Assembly (NCBI GenBank): GCA_910589115.1
Contig: CAJUSB010000018.1
Coordinates: 1-38,403 of the forward strand
Reading direction: 5' to 3'
Length of the DNA: 38,403 nucleotides
From: an uncultured Clostridia bacterium
GTDB lineage: Bacteria; Bacillota; Clostridia; Oscillospirales; Butyricicoccaceae
The notes under the pieces were generated by a model. It was not told where the DNA came from, made no database searches, and saw nothing but the letters and a program-made list of their open reading frames with translations. This document shows positions 15,601 to 24,213 of this stretch, piece by piece; position 1 is the first letter of the stretch; the number at the start of each line of letters is the position of its first letter. The position numbers and the translations under genes were made by a program.

Positions 15601-18600
15601 TACAACGGTACCGTCCGTGCGCGTGACCTTGAAAATCGCTTCGCTGAGCGGTTCCTTTGTGGCGGAATCCATCTTTTTGATGAGCAGCCCGCCGAGCGGC
15701 TCGTTCTCAAAGGTTACCTCTTTGCAAGTCCCTGCTTCAACCTTGATGATCTTCGCGGTATCGTCAAGACGGTAACCGTCCTTCGCCTGCGTTTCCGTAA
15801 CGGAATAGCACCCGCTGGGAATGTGCTCCAGTTTGAACGTGCCGTTTGCATCGGTCGTGTACGTCCCCGCAGGGTAATCGCAGCCGTTGCAGCCCTTGAC
15901 CTCAAACCGAACACCGGAGAGCGGTTCATGGGTCACGCTGTCAATTTTCTTGACTAATAAGCATCCCTTCGGCGTGTTGGTGAAGGTGATTGTCTGCGTA
16001 TCATTTGCGTTGACTACAACCGTCTGCGGCGCTGCATCCAGCACATAATTTGGAAGGGTTTTCGTCTCTGTAATGATATATGTGCCGGGTTTTAATTTTG
16101 ATATTTCGATAACGCCGTTTTTATCGGTCTGGTAGATGCCGTTCGAGGAGGTCACGCCTTCGTTGTTGTCAACCACCTCGCCGGTCGAGGTCGTTACCTT
16201 GAATTCGACCCCTTTCAGCGGTTCTCCCGTAATGCTGTCTTTTTTCACTATCACGAGTCCGCCTTTCGGCTGGTTAAAAAAGTCAAGGCTGTACGTCCGA
16301 TGATCCTTGATTTCGATGTGCTGCGGCGTGTTGTCAAGAAGGAATCCGGGCTTTGCCTTGACCTCCTGCACGATATATCCGCCCGGATCGAGGTCGGGTA
16401 TCATGATGAAACCGCGCTCGTCCGTCCGGTATTCACCGTTGGACGTACCGACAACCGTCCCATCAATGCGGGTCACTTTAAAAACCACATCGGAAAGCGG
16501 TTCCTTTGTCGCGGAATTCATCTTTTTAATCAGAAGCCCGCCTAAAGGTTCGTTTTCGATGGTGATTTTCGCCGTTTTTCCGGCTTCGACCTTCGCAACC
16601 CGACTGCTGCCGTCCAGCAGATAGCCGTCCGGCGCACGCTTTTCTACGATTGTATAATCGCCGCTGGGCAGGTCTTGCAGCAGGATCTGACCGCTGCTGT
16701 TGGTCGTGAACGAGGTCGTCGGGAAACTGCTGCCTTTGATTTCAAAGGTCGCGCCCTGGAGTGGACTGCGCGTCACGCTGTCGATCTTCTCGATCAGCAG
16801 TTTGCCCTTCGGAGTGTTGAAAAAGGTCAGTGTTTGGGCATTATTCGCGGAGACTACAACGGTCTGGGAAGTGGTATCTAATTCGTACCCGTCAACCGTT
16901 TTTGTCTCTGTAACCACATATGTTCCCGGTGTGAGCTTTAAAAGCACAATTTGACCGTTTTCTTTGGTTTTATATAACCCATTGGTGCTTGTAAGCCCTT
17001 CGTTATCGGGGACAAGTTCGCCGCTTGCAGTCGTGATTTTGAACTCAACGCCCTGCAATGGCTTTCCCGTAACGCTATCTTTTTTGACAATAATCAAACT
17101 CCCTTTCGGCTGGTTCCGAAATTCGAGAGTCATTGTCTCATTCGCCTTGATTTTGATCGTCTGCGGAACGTCGTCCAGCACATACCCCGACCGTGTGCGG
17201 GTTTCCTTTGCAATCACGGTCATGCCGGGTTCGAGGCCGTCAACGCGGATTGTGCCGGAGCTGTCCGTAACGTATTTGCCGTTGGAATTTCCGATCACAT
17301 TGCCGTCGCTGCCGGTCAGCTGGAATTCGACGTCAGAAAGCGGTTTACCGATCGCAGCATCCTTTTTGATGATGAGCAGGCTGCCCTTTTTGTCGTTTCC
17401 GAATGTTACTGTTATGACATCCTGTTCCTTGCCGGAAAGGTAGACCGTCTGCGCGGAATCGTTTATGACGTAGCCTTCCGGTGCGGAAATTTCTTCAATC
17501 ACATATGTACCGGCCTTTAAACCGGTTTTTACGATCGTTCCGTTGCTGCTGGTCATGTACTCGCCGATGGTCGTACCGCCTGTTCCAGAAGTGCCGCCGA
17601 GGTAGCGGATACGAAACCAAGCGCCTTCGAGCACTTTGCCGGAATCTGCATCGACTTTCTTAATCACAATGGCACTGAGCGGGACATTCTCAAAGGTGAA
17701 GGTCTTGCTGCCGCCTGCCTTGATGTAGGCTTCCTGCGTCGCGGGCTGCTTGATGGAGTACCCGGCAGGGGCTTCGATTTCCGTCACCTTGTACCATCCA
17801 TCCTGCACTTTGTCGAGCCTAATTTGACCGTTTTCGTCTGTAAAATAGTCGCCAAGGTCATTTATCTCGCCTGTAGACGTGTTGTTGCTGGCGTAGGTGA
17901 TATGGAATTTCGCTCCTTGCAGCGGGTCGCCGGTCACACTGTCGACCTTCCGAATCAATAAAGAAGGTTTCGGATAGTTGTAGAAACGGACGACGCCCGT
18001 CTCGTTCGGTACGAGCGTGATAAGCTGCGGCGTTTCGTCAAGCAAATAGCCGTCCGGCACCTTCTTTTCGGTTATCTGGTATACACCCGGTTCAAGATCG
18101 CTGACCGTGACCGTGCCGTCCGCGCCGGTAATCACCGTTGTGAGCGTGGAACTGTCCACCTTGTTCAGCGTGAAGCTCGTACCGGGCAGCGGTTTTCCTG
18201 TGACTGCATCGGTTTTCACAATCTGAAGGTTTGGCTTTCGGTAATTGTTCACAACCAGTGTCGAGCCTTTTCCGGGAAACAGTTCGACATGGTATTCCAG
18301 CGTGTTTTTCACGTAATGGGCGGGTTCTGCCATTTCAATCACCGTATATACGCCCGGTTCCAGATTTTCAAGCAGGATGCGCCCGTTCTGGTCGGTCACA
18401 CGGTCAAGATAATGCGAACCATCTTCGATTTTTGCGATTTTGAAGGTCGTACCCGGAATGTAAATATCATTATCGGGGTCGTATTTCAGGATTTCCAGCC
18501 ACGGCTTTTTCGTGTTGGTGAACACAAAACGTGCCGTTTCATCCGGGTTAAGCTGAATGGTGCGGATTGCGTCGTCGACCAGATAGCCGTCGATCGTCAG

Positions 18601-20847
18601 CAACTCTTTCACCTGATATGCGCCCGGTTCGAGCTGGGAAAGGTCGATCTCGCCGTTCACGTCCGTGACAAATTCTTTCGAGAACGTGCCGCCGACCTGC
18701 GATATCAAAAACTTGACGTTTGGCATAGGCTTTAAGGCTTCGGAATCGACCTTGACCAGATACATCCCCGGCTTTAACTGGTTCATGAACACCAGCTCCG
18801 GCACGTCGGTCTGTCCCGCCTTTAATTCGATTTGCTGCGGTGTGGAATTGACTACGTGTTCTGCATCGGTCGCGACTTCTTTCACCAAATAGGTTCCCGG
18901 TTTTAGTCCCGTCAGGTTGATTTCGCCGTTCGTGTCGGTCTGCTTGCGCCCAATCAGTTCGGTGTTGCAGTAAATCGCAAAGGTGACGCCGGACAGCCGT
19001 TTGTTAGTCTGCTGGTCGAACTTGACGATTTTCAGCTTCAATTCCGCGAAATCCTTCATTTCTACCGGAATAATGCGTTCTCCGGTTGCCATTTCATTCG
19101 GATTCACGTACTGCGTAACGACTTCATCCGTTTTCAGATAGCCTGCCGGAGGCGTTTTCTCGCGGAAGGTGTACGTCCCTTCGACCAGCTCTGTGATTGT
19201 AAACGTGCCGTCTTCCTTTGTCTCATAATCACCGATTTTCTGACCGTTGCGGGACACCTCAATAATTGCGCCTGAGAGCGTTTCGCCAGTCACAGCGTCA
19301 CGCTTTACAAACAGGATCGAGGGCTTCCTATGGTTCTGGAAAGTCAGCGTAATCGGAGTGGCTTTGCCGTCCCACGAGAAGGTTTGAACCGGGTTCGGGT
19401 CTTTTTCATATCCCGGAGGCGGGGTGATTTCCGTTGCTTTCCAGCCGCCGGTTTTGTCTGCGGGAAGCTCGATCGTGGCAAGCCCGTCGCCCAGCGTGAT
19501 CGCCGAAGTCTTGAAACCGGATTCGATGTGCTCGACCTCGATCGTGCAGTCCGCGAGCGCTTCGCCGGTGTCCGCATCGATTTTCTTGAGGATCAGCTCA
19601 CCGGGTTCCTCCGGTTCGTCAGGGTCGTCGGGATTATCCGGGTCATCCGGATCGCCGGGATCTTCCGGATCGGGAACATCTACGTTCCCCCACTTAATGG
19701 GCATATAATTGTTCGCGTCCTGCCACTGCGGTCCGCTAATGAGATACTTCTGATAGTCCGTGCTGGTTTCGTAACCACTCGCGCGGCCTACAAAAATCTC
19801 AAATGATTCGACCGTCGCAGACGCTTCCACGTTGAAAACATAATCCGTTTCCTGCTCGGTTGCCTCCTTCGGCACCCATACTTTCACAATGGAATAATAT
19901 TCGGAGCCGTTTGCATTCGCGTCCGTGGTCTGCGCGATCGGCTTCGTGCTGATCGGCGTGCCATTGTACTCGACCGGACTGGCGGGACTGGTATGATTAT
20001 CGTCCTTCACGATCTGGAGCAGCGTCCCCGGCAGATAGTCTGCCAGCCCTACTTTTAAGGCGTTATTCTGGCAGAACGATGCCGACGCGACTTTGACTTC
20101 CTGCGTATAATATTCTTCGCCATCGTGGGTTTCGGTGTCTTCCGCATTCAGATCACTGCCGCCGCCCGTCGGAGACCAGTCAATGACGCCGGTCTGATCG
20201 TGCGATGCACCGTGCTGCAGGTACATTCCGACATAATAATTATGGTTAATGGTATTTGCGTAGCTCAACAGCGCCTTGACTGCTGCCATTACCCGTGCGC
20301 CCTCCGTTCCATAAGACGAAGACACCTGCACCTCATTGCCGCTGGTGAACGCCGTGCCGCTGACGCTCAGCTGTCCAAGCGCTGCCCAGATTGCGGTCTG
20401 CGTAGCATAACGGTACTCGTCCTCGGTCAAGTCGCGTGGAACAGACGGGAATTGGTTCAAAAAGGACTGCAAGGTCAGCCACCCGCTGCCGCGCATGATG
20501 ACGCCGACCGCTTTCGGATTCTGCGTATAACCGGTGCCGGAATCCAAGATATAGGTGTGCCGGTTGGTGCTGGGCGCAACTTCATGTATACCGTGCTTTC
20601 CATGGTCCATGCAGTACGAAAGCAATTTCTCGCCTTGTTCCTCCGCGTAACACTCGTGAATTGGGAGACTGACCCATGTCCCGCCCTTCTTTTCGCGCAG
20701 ATAATTCTGCTTATCTTCATCGAAAATCAGGGTGACGGAATCGCCGCCGCTGAGTGCAGCCGCCTGCGGAATCGCTCCTGCAAACGAGCTGAACATCGTC
20801 GCCGCTGCCAAAACAGAAGACAGCAGGCGCTTTAATTTGTGCTTCAT
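12610..20847 (-). CDS. Giant thioester-domain adhesin with 23 SpaA/CnaB-like repeats ending in LPKTGY
   Basis: I chose the ATG at 20847 (MKHKLKRLLSSVLAAATMF), which has AAAGGAGAG; product 2,745 residues. After a signal peptide comes a thioester domain with C79 (YCMDHG) and Q150 (ATQTAIW), expected to form a Cys-Gln thioester that can bond covalently to host ligands. A D/P/E-rich hinge follows. Then come about 23 SpaA/CnaB-type domains of 90-100 residues, each with an LxIxKxD start strand, a Y-x-V-x-E-x-x-A-P-x-GY strand and an xFxN end. This pattern forms self-made Lys-Asn isopeptide bonds. The last 190 residues are a non-repetitive domain, and the protein stops at LPKTGY. No hydrophobic helix or basic tail follows the LPXTG motif. 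Domains 10-18 repeat as triplets of about 845 bp. Several domains hold unusual cysteines (GCNGCDY). Confidence 0.9.
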   Translation of the reverse strand: MKHKLKRLLSSVLAAATMFSSFAGAIPQAAALSGGDSVTLIFDEDKQNYLREKKGGTWVSLPIHECYAEEQGEKLLSYCMDHGKHGIHEVAPSTNRHTYILDSGTGYTQNPKAVGVIMRGSGWLTLQSFLNQFPSVPRDLTEDEYRYATQTAIWAALGQLSVSGTAFTSGNEVQVSSSYGTEGARVMAAVKALLSYANTINHNYYVGMYLQHGASHDQTGVIDWSPTGGGSDLNAEDTETHDGEEYYTQEVKVASASFCQNNALKVGLADYLPGTLLQIVKDDNHTSPASPVEYNGTPISTKPIAQTTDANANGSEYYSIVKVWVPKEATEQETDYVFNVEASATVESFEIFVGRASGYETSTDYQKYLISGPQWQDANNYMPIKWGNVDVPDPEDPGDPDDPDNPDDPDEPEEPGELILKKIDADTGEALADCTIEVEHIESGFKTSAITLGDGLATIELPADKTGGWKATEITPPPGYEKDPNPVQTFSWDGKATPITLTFQNHRKPSILFVKRDAVTGETLSGAIIEVSRNGQKIGDYETKEDGTFTITELVEGTYTFREKTPPAGYLKTDEVVTQYVNPNEMATGERIIPVEMKDFAELKLKIVKFDQQTNKRLSGVTFAIYCNTELIGRKQTDTNGEINLTGLKPGTYLVKEVATDAEHVVNSTPQQIELKAGQTDVPELVFMNQLKPGMYLVKVDSEALKPMPNVKFLISQVGGTFSKEFVTDVNGEIDLSQLEPGAYQVKELLTIDGYLVDDAIRTIQLNPDETARFVFTNTKKPWLEILKYDPDNDIYIPGTTFKIAKIEDGSHYLDRVTDQNGRILLENLEPGVYTVIEMAEPAHYVKNTLEYHVELFPGKGSTLVVNNYRKPNLQIVKTDAVTGKPLPGTSFTLNKVDSSTLTTVITGADGTVTVSDLEPGVYQITEKKVPDGYLLDETPQLITLVPNETGVVRFYNYPKPSLLIRKVDSVTGDPLQGAKFHITYASNNTSTGEINDLGDYFTDENGQIRLDKVQDGWYKVTEIEAPAGYSIKQPATQEAYIKAGGSKTFTFENVPLSAIVIKKVDADSGKVLEGAWFRIRYLGGTSGTGGTTIGEYMTSSNGTIVKTGLKAGTYVIEEISAPEGYVINDSAQTVYLSGKEQDVITVTFGNDKKGSLLIIKKDAAIGKPLSDVEFQLTGSDGNVIGNSNGKYVTDSSGTIRVDGLEPGMTVIAKETRTRSGYVLDDVPQTIKIKANETMTLEFRNQPKGSLIIVKKDSVTGKPLQGVEFKITTASGELVPDNEGLTSTNGLYKTKENGQIVLLKLTPGTYVVTETKTVDGYELDTTSQTVVVSANNAQTLTFFNTPKGKLLIEKIDSVTRSPLQGATFEIKGSSFPTTSFTTNSSGQILLQDLPSGDYTIVEKRAPDGYLLDGSSRVAKVEAGKTAKITIENEPLGGLLIKKMNSATKEPLSDVVFKVTRIDGTVVGTSNGEYRTDERGFIMIPDLDPGGYIVQEVKAKPGFLLDNTPQHIEIKDHRTYSLDFFNQPKGGLVIVKKDSITGEPLKGVEFKVTTSTGEVVDNNEGVTSSNGIYQTDKNGVIEISKLKPGTYIITETKTLPNYVLDAAPQTVVVNANDTQTITFTNTPKGCLLVKKIDSVTHEPLSGVRFEVKGCNGCDYPAGTYTTDANGTFKLEHIPSGCYSVTETQAKDGYRLDDTAKIIKVEAGTCKEVTFENEPLGGLLIKKMDSATKEPLSEAIFKVTRTDGTVVGESNGEYRTDEQGFISIPDITPGSYVIQEVQAKPGYLLDNTPKTIEINDHRTYSVEFFNQPKGALVIVKTDAQTSEPLEGVEFKITTVNGELVPNNGGLTSTNSIYRTDSNGEIVITQLKPGAYVVTEVRTLDDYVLDAPPQTVVVEENDMQLLTFTNTKKGCLLIEKVDSVTKKPLSGVKFEIKGCNGNAYQGGEFTTNGNGLIQLDHLPSGDYTVVEKQAKDGYRLDSTVRTVNVEAGKTRKLTFENEPLGGLLLKKMDSKTKEPLSDVIFRIIHADGTTVGTTNSEFRTDEQGYISLPNLEPDSYIITEVQAKPGYLLDDSPQTITVKDHQTYVLEVFNTPLGGLLIRKMDASTKEPLSDVVFKITTSDGTVIGTSNGEYQTDEKGYISLPDLEPGSYIVTEVRAKTGYLRDSTPKTIEIKDHQLYTLDFYNQPLGGLIVQKLDSMTKKPLQGVQFKITTADGTFVPANDGKTSSNGLYFTNENGQIVLPGLAPNTYIVTEVATIDGYTIDEASRSQTVVVNTDDTQTLYFYNAPAGGLELIKVNEANQSERIPNVTFEIRRMDGGLVKTVTTDTNGRVHVPLDAGDYYAVEIKAGTGFKIDSTPHYFTVKDGETTTLTVTNKRFSGILLHKIDSVTGKGIYGVTFLLYDGSHNPIDQFTTDQDGYAYIDTLDLSGKVYLKELENQGYIVDTQTKTVYVKPGETTEIEWKNTPITGQIQITKTSEDYNTMNGWAAGTPLPNVVFEIYDRANNLVDTIKTDKNGIASSRPLPLGRYTVKETQAAEFYGLNSTPIEAEIEFAGQIVRLVMTNKAVYTNVSITKRGYTQVVPGQQIKYDITNIANNSTDSLTSFYWRDTLPTAAVRLDKIVTGTYNVQGNYKIVYKTNYSQDYRTLADNLSTMQSYVLDASPAALSLGADECVTEFMVVFGVVPANFRMVEGAQVLCNVGSWLTGSSQFVNQADVGGIHNGQWIMATDRWVTTVYKPSEPLPKTGY

Positions 20848-20874
20848 AAGCTCTCCTTTCCGAAAATCGCGCAC

Positions 20875-20900
20875 AAAAAACCACCGGATTCCTCCGATGG
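20875..20900 (-). terminator. Intrinsic terminator in the leader of the giant adhesin gene
   Basis: On the minus strand an 8-bp stem CCATCGGA/TCCGGTGG (one G-U-type pair, 4-base loop) is followed directly by T6. It lies after the transglutaminase stop and ends only 27 nt before the adhesin ATG, leaving no room for a downstream promoter. Confidence 0.75.
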
Positions 20901-20921
20901 CCTTCTGCACTATCTTTATGG

Positions 20922-22001
20922 TTATTTTGTGGAACCGGGGTGCATCACCTCCTTAATAAAATTGATCTCATCGAGGCTGTCCGGTTTCATTTTCGGATGT
21001 TCCGGTTGAAACCAATTCGCTTCGTTGTGAGACGTATCGTAGTGGGTCAGGTCTACCGTCAGCCATTCGCCATCGCAGTAGACAAGATTCCATGCATGGT
21101 TGCCTGCGGTGCTGCCGACTGTGAGGACTTGCAGGCCAGCCGCCCGCCCCATGCTTTTGAATGCTGCGGCATATCCGGAGCATACTGCCTTTCCGCCGTT
21201 TTCCATAGCCTTGCTCCATGAGTCGATATCTCTGTCGTAGGCGTATTCCAGCCTGTCACAGATCGTTTCGGTCAGGTATTCTGCCCTTTCACGGTCAGTA
21301 TCGTAACTTTTCGCGTTTGCAATGATTTCTTGAATGTATGGCCATTGCAGCACGCCGTCGGAGCGCGGGAAGGCATATGCGTATGGCGAATTCTCGGTGA
21401 TTTCATAGTTATAGAACACTCCGCTGAGTGAGTGGCAGACATTTTTCATCTTTTCTGTGACCGTCGTTCCACCGGGTAATCGAACCGGAAGCGATTCGTC
21501 TGCCTTGCGTAAATCGCGGTCGAATGCTGCTGCCATTTCTTCTGCGTTTAGATAGGCGTGACGTGCGGAATTGTAGAACTCGCGCGGCAGGCCGGCGGTG
21601 AAGATCGCGGGGTTCGCATTCTGCGAGTAGTCCCTGACGCTGCTCTGCGACTTTGGCGTTACGGCGGGCTGTGCGGGCGCTTTAGCCGTGCGCTGGGACA
21701 CTGTTGCGGCGGTCGGAATCACCGCGACGGTGGGCTGTACCGCCTGTTGCGCGCCTGTGCGGATTTGCACGCTGTCTGTTGCCGCGTCATAGCTCACATC
21801 GAAGCCGACTGCCTGCCCGATATCGCGAAGCCGCACATAATTGTTGCCTGAAATTGCATATGCGGTGCAGTAGACCGGTTGCCCGTTCACGTAAATGCTC
21901 TGAGCGAACGGCTGCGCAAGCAGCCCTGCGGCAGCGGCTCCCGTCCCTCCGAACGCGATTGCGCCTGTCACCATTCCGGCAATAAATTCCTTTTTCAGCA
22001 T
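20922..22001 (-). CDS. Secreted transglutaminase-like protein with copper-amine-oxidase N-type domain
   Basis: I chose the ATG at 22001 (MLKKEFIAGMVTGAIAFGG), with GGAGG. After a signal-like hydrophobic N-terminus come a small domain (SIYVNGQPVYCTAYAISGNN ... VRLRDIGQAVGF), as in Cu_amine_oxidN1-type stalk domains, and a Gln/Pro/Ala-rich linker. A transglutaminase-like core follows with triad candidates C274 (AVCSGYAA), H302 (GNHAWN) and D317 (TVDLT). Such enzymes are usually secreted cysteine peptidases or cross-linkers. It is the first gene after a likely promoter, and the adhesin gene follows behind a terminator. A role in processing or cross-linking surface proteins is inferred from the neighbourhood. 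Confidence 0.85.
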   Translation of the reverse strand: MLKKEFIAGMVTGAIAFGGTGAAAAGLLAQPFAQSIYVNGQPVYCTAYAISGNNYVRLRDIGQAVGFDVSYDAATDSVQIRTGAQQAVQPTVAVIPTAATVSQRTAKAPAQPAVTPKSQSSVRDYSQNANPAIFTAGLPREFYNSARHAYLNAEEMAAAFDRDLRKADESLPVRLPGGTTVTEKMKNVCHSLSGVFYNYEITENSPYAYAFPRSDGVLQWPYIQEIIANAKSYDTDRERAEYLTETICDRLEYAYDRDIDSWSKAMENGGKAVCSGYAAAFKSMGRAAGLQVLTVGSTAGNHAWNLVYCDGEWLTVDLTHYDTSHNEANWFQPEHPKMKPDSLDEINFIKEVMHPGSTK

Positions 22002-22050
22002 GGTTTTATCCTCCTTCACCGATATCATATCATAAGGTTTTTACAAGTAC

Positions 22051-22079
22051 ATGATACCCGAAGAATATCCATAAGTCGA
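22051..22079 (-). promoter_or_regulatory. Probable promoter of the transglutaminase (and adhesin) genes
   Basis: Reading minus, TCGACT (22074-22079) is separated by 17 nt from TATCAT (22051-22056), a 4/6 and 5/6 match to the vegetative consensus. It lies about 50 nt ahead of the ATG at 22001. No competing promoter is visible between the transglutaminase and adhesin genes. Confidence 0.45.
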
Positions 22080-22129
22080 GAAGAATTAAAAGCCGAAACG
22101 GAGAAGTTTAGGGCGAAAAAGCAAGCAGA

Positions 22130-23005
22130 TTACACAATTTCGGTGCAGACGACACACCAGCGGTATTCGCTTTCGTCCTGCACACAGGTGTAAAGGGTGA
22201 GCCTGTTCTCACGAGTCACGGCAAGGCCGCTCCGGTCGTCATAATCGATTTTCGAGACGGAGACCACTTTATAAGTCCGTGTGCCGAGCTTTGTTTTCAG
22301 CGTGACTTCGTCGCCGTCTTCCAATTTGTGCAGTTTATTGAACGGCTGCATCGTTCCGCGATTATGCCCGGCCAACGCGACATTGCCGCTCCAGATGCTG
22401 CTGTCCTCGAAGTGGCCGACGCCTTTATGAAGCGTGTCGCTGTCCGTCCCCTCATAAATCTTGACCGAAAGGTCGATTGCCGGGATTTTCAGCATTCCAA
22501 GGTGGCCGCTGGAATAATACATATCCGAGGTCACCTTTGTGAAACCGCTGGACGTGTTCGGCTGCGTGCTGGTGCCAAAATTTGAGCCGATTGTCGATGA
22601 ATTGCCGCCTGACGAGGTCGTTCCGTTGGAAATCGTGCCGGAGCTTCCCGTTGAGCCGGTCACAGATCCGCCAGCAGACGGCGGAAGAACAATCGCCGCA
22701 TTCGAGCCGTTGACTGTGCCGCCGGTTGGCTGCATCCCCGGAACAAGGTTTGGCGTGAGGTAGCTTCCGGTGTTCAGCGTGTTGCTTGCCCCGCTTCCGA
22801 ACAGCGGCGGGATCTTTGCCGCGTTTTTGCTGATATCCTCATTTTTTGCCGCGCCGCCGTCTGCGGTAATCGGTACTTCGATCGAAGTCGGCTTGCCATA
22901 ATTGGTATTGTCCGGCGTGTCAATGGCATATTCGAGCGCTCCTGCGGACGGCGCAAATGCCATCGCCAAACAGGTTAAAATTGCGATAAACCGTATCTTT
23001 TTCAA
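22130..23005 (-). CDS. Sortase with TLYTC active site and a long Ser/Gly linker
   Basis: It starts with TTG at 23005, overlapping the upstream stop (TTGA), with GGAGATG upstream, so it is translationally coupled to the preceding gene. The 291-residue product has a signal peptide or N-anchor and a long Gly/Ser/Thr linker (about residues 85-155). The C-terminal sortase domain is intact: GMLKIPAIDLSVKIYEG, H214 in LAGHNRG, C274 in LTLYTC and R282 in EYRWCV. The short GHLGMLKIPAIDL entry and TLYTC fit the class D/E-like sortases of Firmicutes. The natural substrate is presumably the LPKTGY protein encoded downstream, although that protein has no canonical sorting tail. Confidence 0.88.
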   Translation of the reverse strand: MKKIRFIAILTCLAMAFAPSAGALEYAIDTPDNTNYGKPTSIEVPITADGGAAKNEDISKNAAKIPPLFGSGASNTLNTGSYLTPNLVPGMQPTGGTVNGSNAAIVLPPSAGGSVTGSTGSSGTISNGTTSSGGNSSTIGSNFGTSTQPNTSSGFTKVTSDMYYSSGHLGMLKIPAIDLSVKIYEGTDSDTLHKGVGHFEDSSIWSGNVALAGHNRGTMQPFNKLHKLEDGDEVTLKTKLGTRTYKVVSVSKIDYDDRSGLAVTRENRLTLYTCVQDESEYRWCVVCTEIV

Positions 23006-24183
23006 TCCGTATCATCTCCATTCTCTGTCCGATGTTTGATAAACAACGCGATTCCCACGCCGATACCTGCCAGCGCAATCACCAGCAGCGGCACCAGAAT
23101 GTACGCCCAGTTGAACGTAAATGAGGGTGCTTGCGGCTCCTGCGGCGTATTTGCGTCAGGTGCTTCCGGCTCGGGATTCTCCGATTGGCTGGGGGTATCT
23201 GGAACGACTGGTGCTTCGGGGTTGACCGGCGCAGCCGGGTCACTCGGATCGGTCGGCGGCTCCATCAGATCGGAGGTATCGTTCGGGTCGGGAATGTCCG
23301 AAAAAATTGCCATTCCTTCAAAAATCGCTACATAACGTACCCGGTTTAGTGCAATCCGGCTGACCGTTCCGGTGTATTCGGCGGTCACCGTGTAGCCCTT
23401 TACATAGGTGCTGGTTGCCGTTCCGGTGTAGGTCGCGACTGCCGTATAACGGTCGCCCATCGCATAACCATTCACATTGGCGGTGTTGTCGGTTTGCCAT
23501 TTGATATCCGCTAACGTCAGCGTTTTTCCGCCATCGTCGATGGTTTTCGGGATGTTTTCAGTGTCCTGGCTGACCTGATTCGGGTAGTTTCGCGTGACCG
23601 ATACCTGTTTTGTCGATTTTCCATAGCCCGCCGTCTCGACCTGTACCGTGTCCAGCTGAAGGCTCAGGATGCCTGCAAGTCCATCATCCGTTACAAACTC
23701 TTTTTGTTCCAGAAACAGTGCTAAAACCGACTCCATATCCTTACTTTTGCTGTTCAAAGTTACAGATTCGATGTGTGTGCGCTCCTCATATTCCGGAAGC
23801 TCCTGTTTCAAAAGGTCGACAAAGGTGTAATAAAAACCGGCGTGTTCAAAATCCGTGCGCGGGATTCCCGCCGGGTCTGCATCTGGTGAAAGATCGTAAA
23901 TTTTGCGGATCTCTGCACCTTCGTCGCGCACGTCGATCGACGTTGGATAACAAACTTCCTTGGGTGTCGCGGCGGGGCTGACCGCTGTCGTCAACGGTGT
24001 TGGAATTTCTTCGCTTGTGGACTTTTCTGCACTGTCTGCCGCACCCTCGTCCGCCCCCTCCGATGTGGTTTCCTCCGCACTCCCGGTCGGAGCCGCCGCC
24101 GCTTCATCGACCGCCAGCGCGGTCGGCAGCAGCACGATTGTCAGCATCAACGCCGCCAGCCAAAATGCTATAATTTTTTTCAT
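23002..24183 (-). CDS. Secreted, C-terminally membrane-anchored protein of unknown function
   Basis: I chose the ATG at 24183 (MKKIIAFWLAALMLTIVLL), with AAAGGA upstream. After a signal peptide come an Ala/Glu/Ser/Thr-rich stretch, a globular region (VCYPTSIDVRDEGAEIRKIY ... FYYTFVDLLKQELPEY) and a beta-rich part with paired YTGT motifs (TYTGTATSTYVKGY, EYTGTVSR). A Pro/Asp/Glu-rich stalk and a C-terminal transmembrane helix (YILVPLLVIALAGIGVGIAL) with a short cytoplasmic tail end the protein. There is no LPXTG. The overlap with the sortase gene suggests it holds the sortase or the adhesin at the membrane. The function is not known. Confidence 0.75.
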   Translation of the reverse strand: MKKIIAFWLAALMLTIVLLPTALAVDEAAAAPTGSAEETTSEGADEGAADSAEKSTSEEIPTPLTTAVSPAATPKEVCYPTSIDVRDEGAEIRKIYDLSPDADPAGIPRTDFEHAGFYYTFVDLLKQELPEYEERTHIESVTLNSKSKDMESVLALFLEQKEFVTDDGLAGILSLQLDTVQVETAGYGKSTKQVSVTRNYPNQVSQDTENIPKTIDDGGKTLTLADIKWQTDNTANVNGYAMGDRYTAVATYTGTATSTYVKGYTVTAEYTGTVSRIALNRVRYVAIFEGMAIFSDIPDPNDTSDLMEPPTDPSDPAAPVNPEAPVVPDTPSQSENPEPEAPDANTPQEPQAPSFTFNWAYILVPLLVIALAGIGVGIALFIKHRTENGDDTD

Positions 24184-24213
24184 AATCTTATGTTTTCCTT
24201 TCTGCATTCGTTT

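Noticed and set aside
14236..15957. Long plus-strand frame opposite the adhesin
   Set aside because: It is a mirror of the repetitive adhesin codons with no start signal and no recognisable domain.
14225..17110. Tandem repeats that might be a CRISPR or satellite
   Set aside because: They are coding repeats of SpaA-like domains with diverged codons and no spacer pattern.
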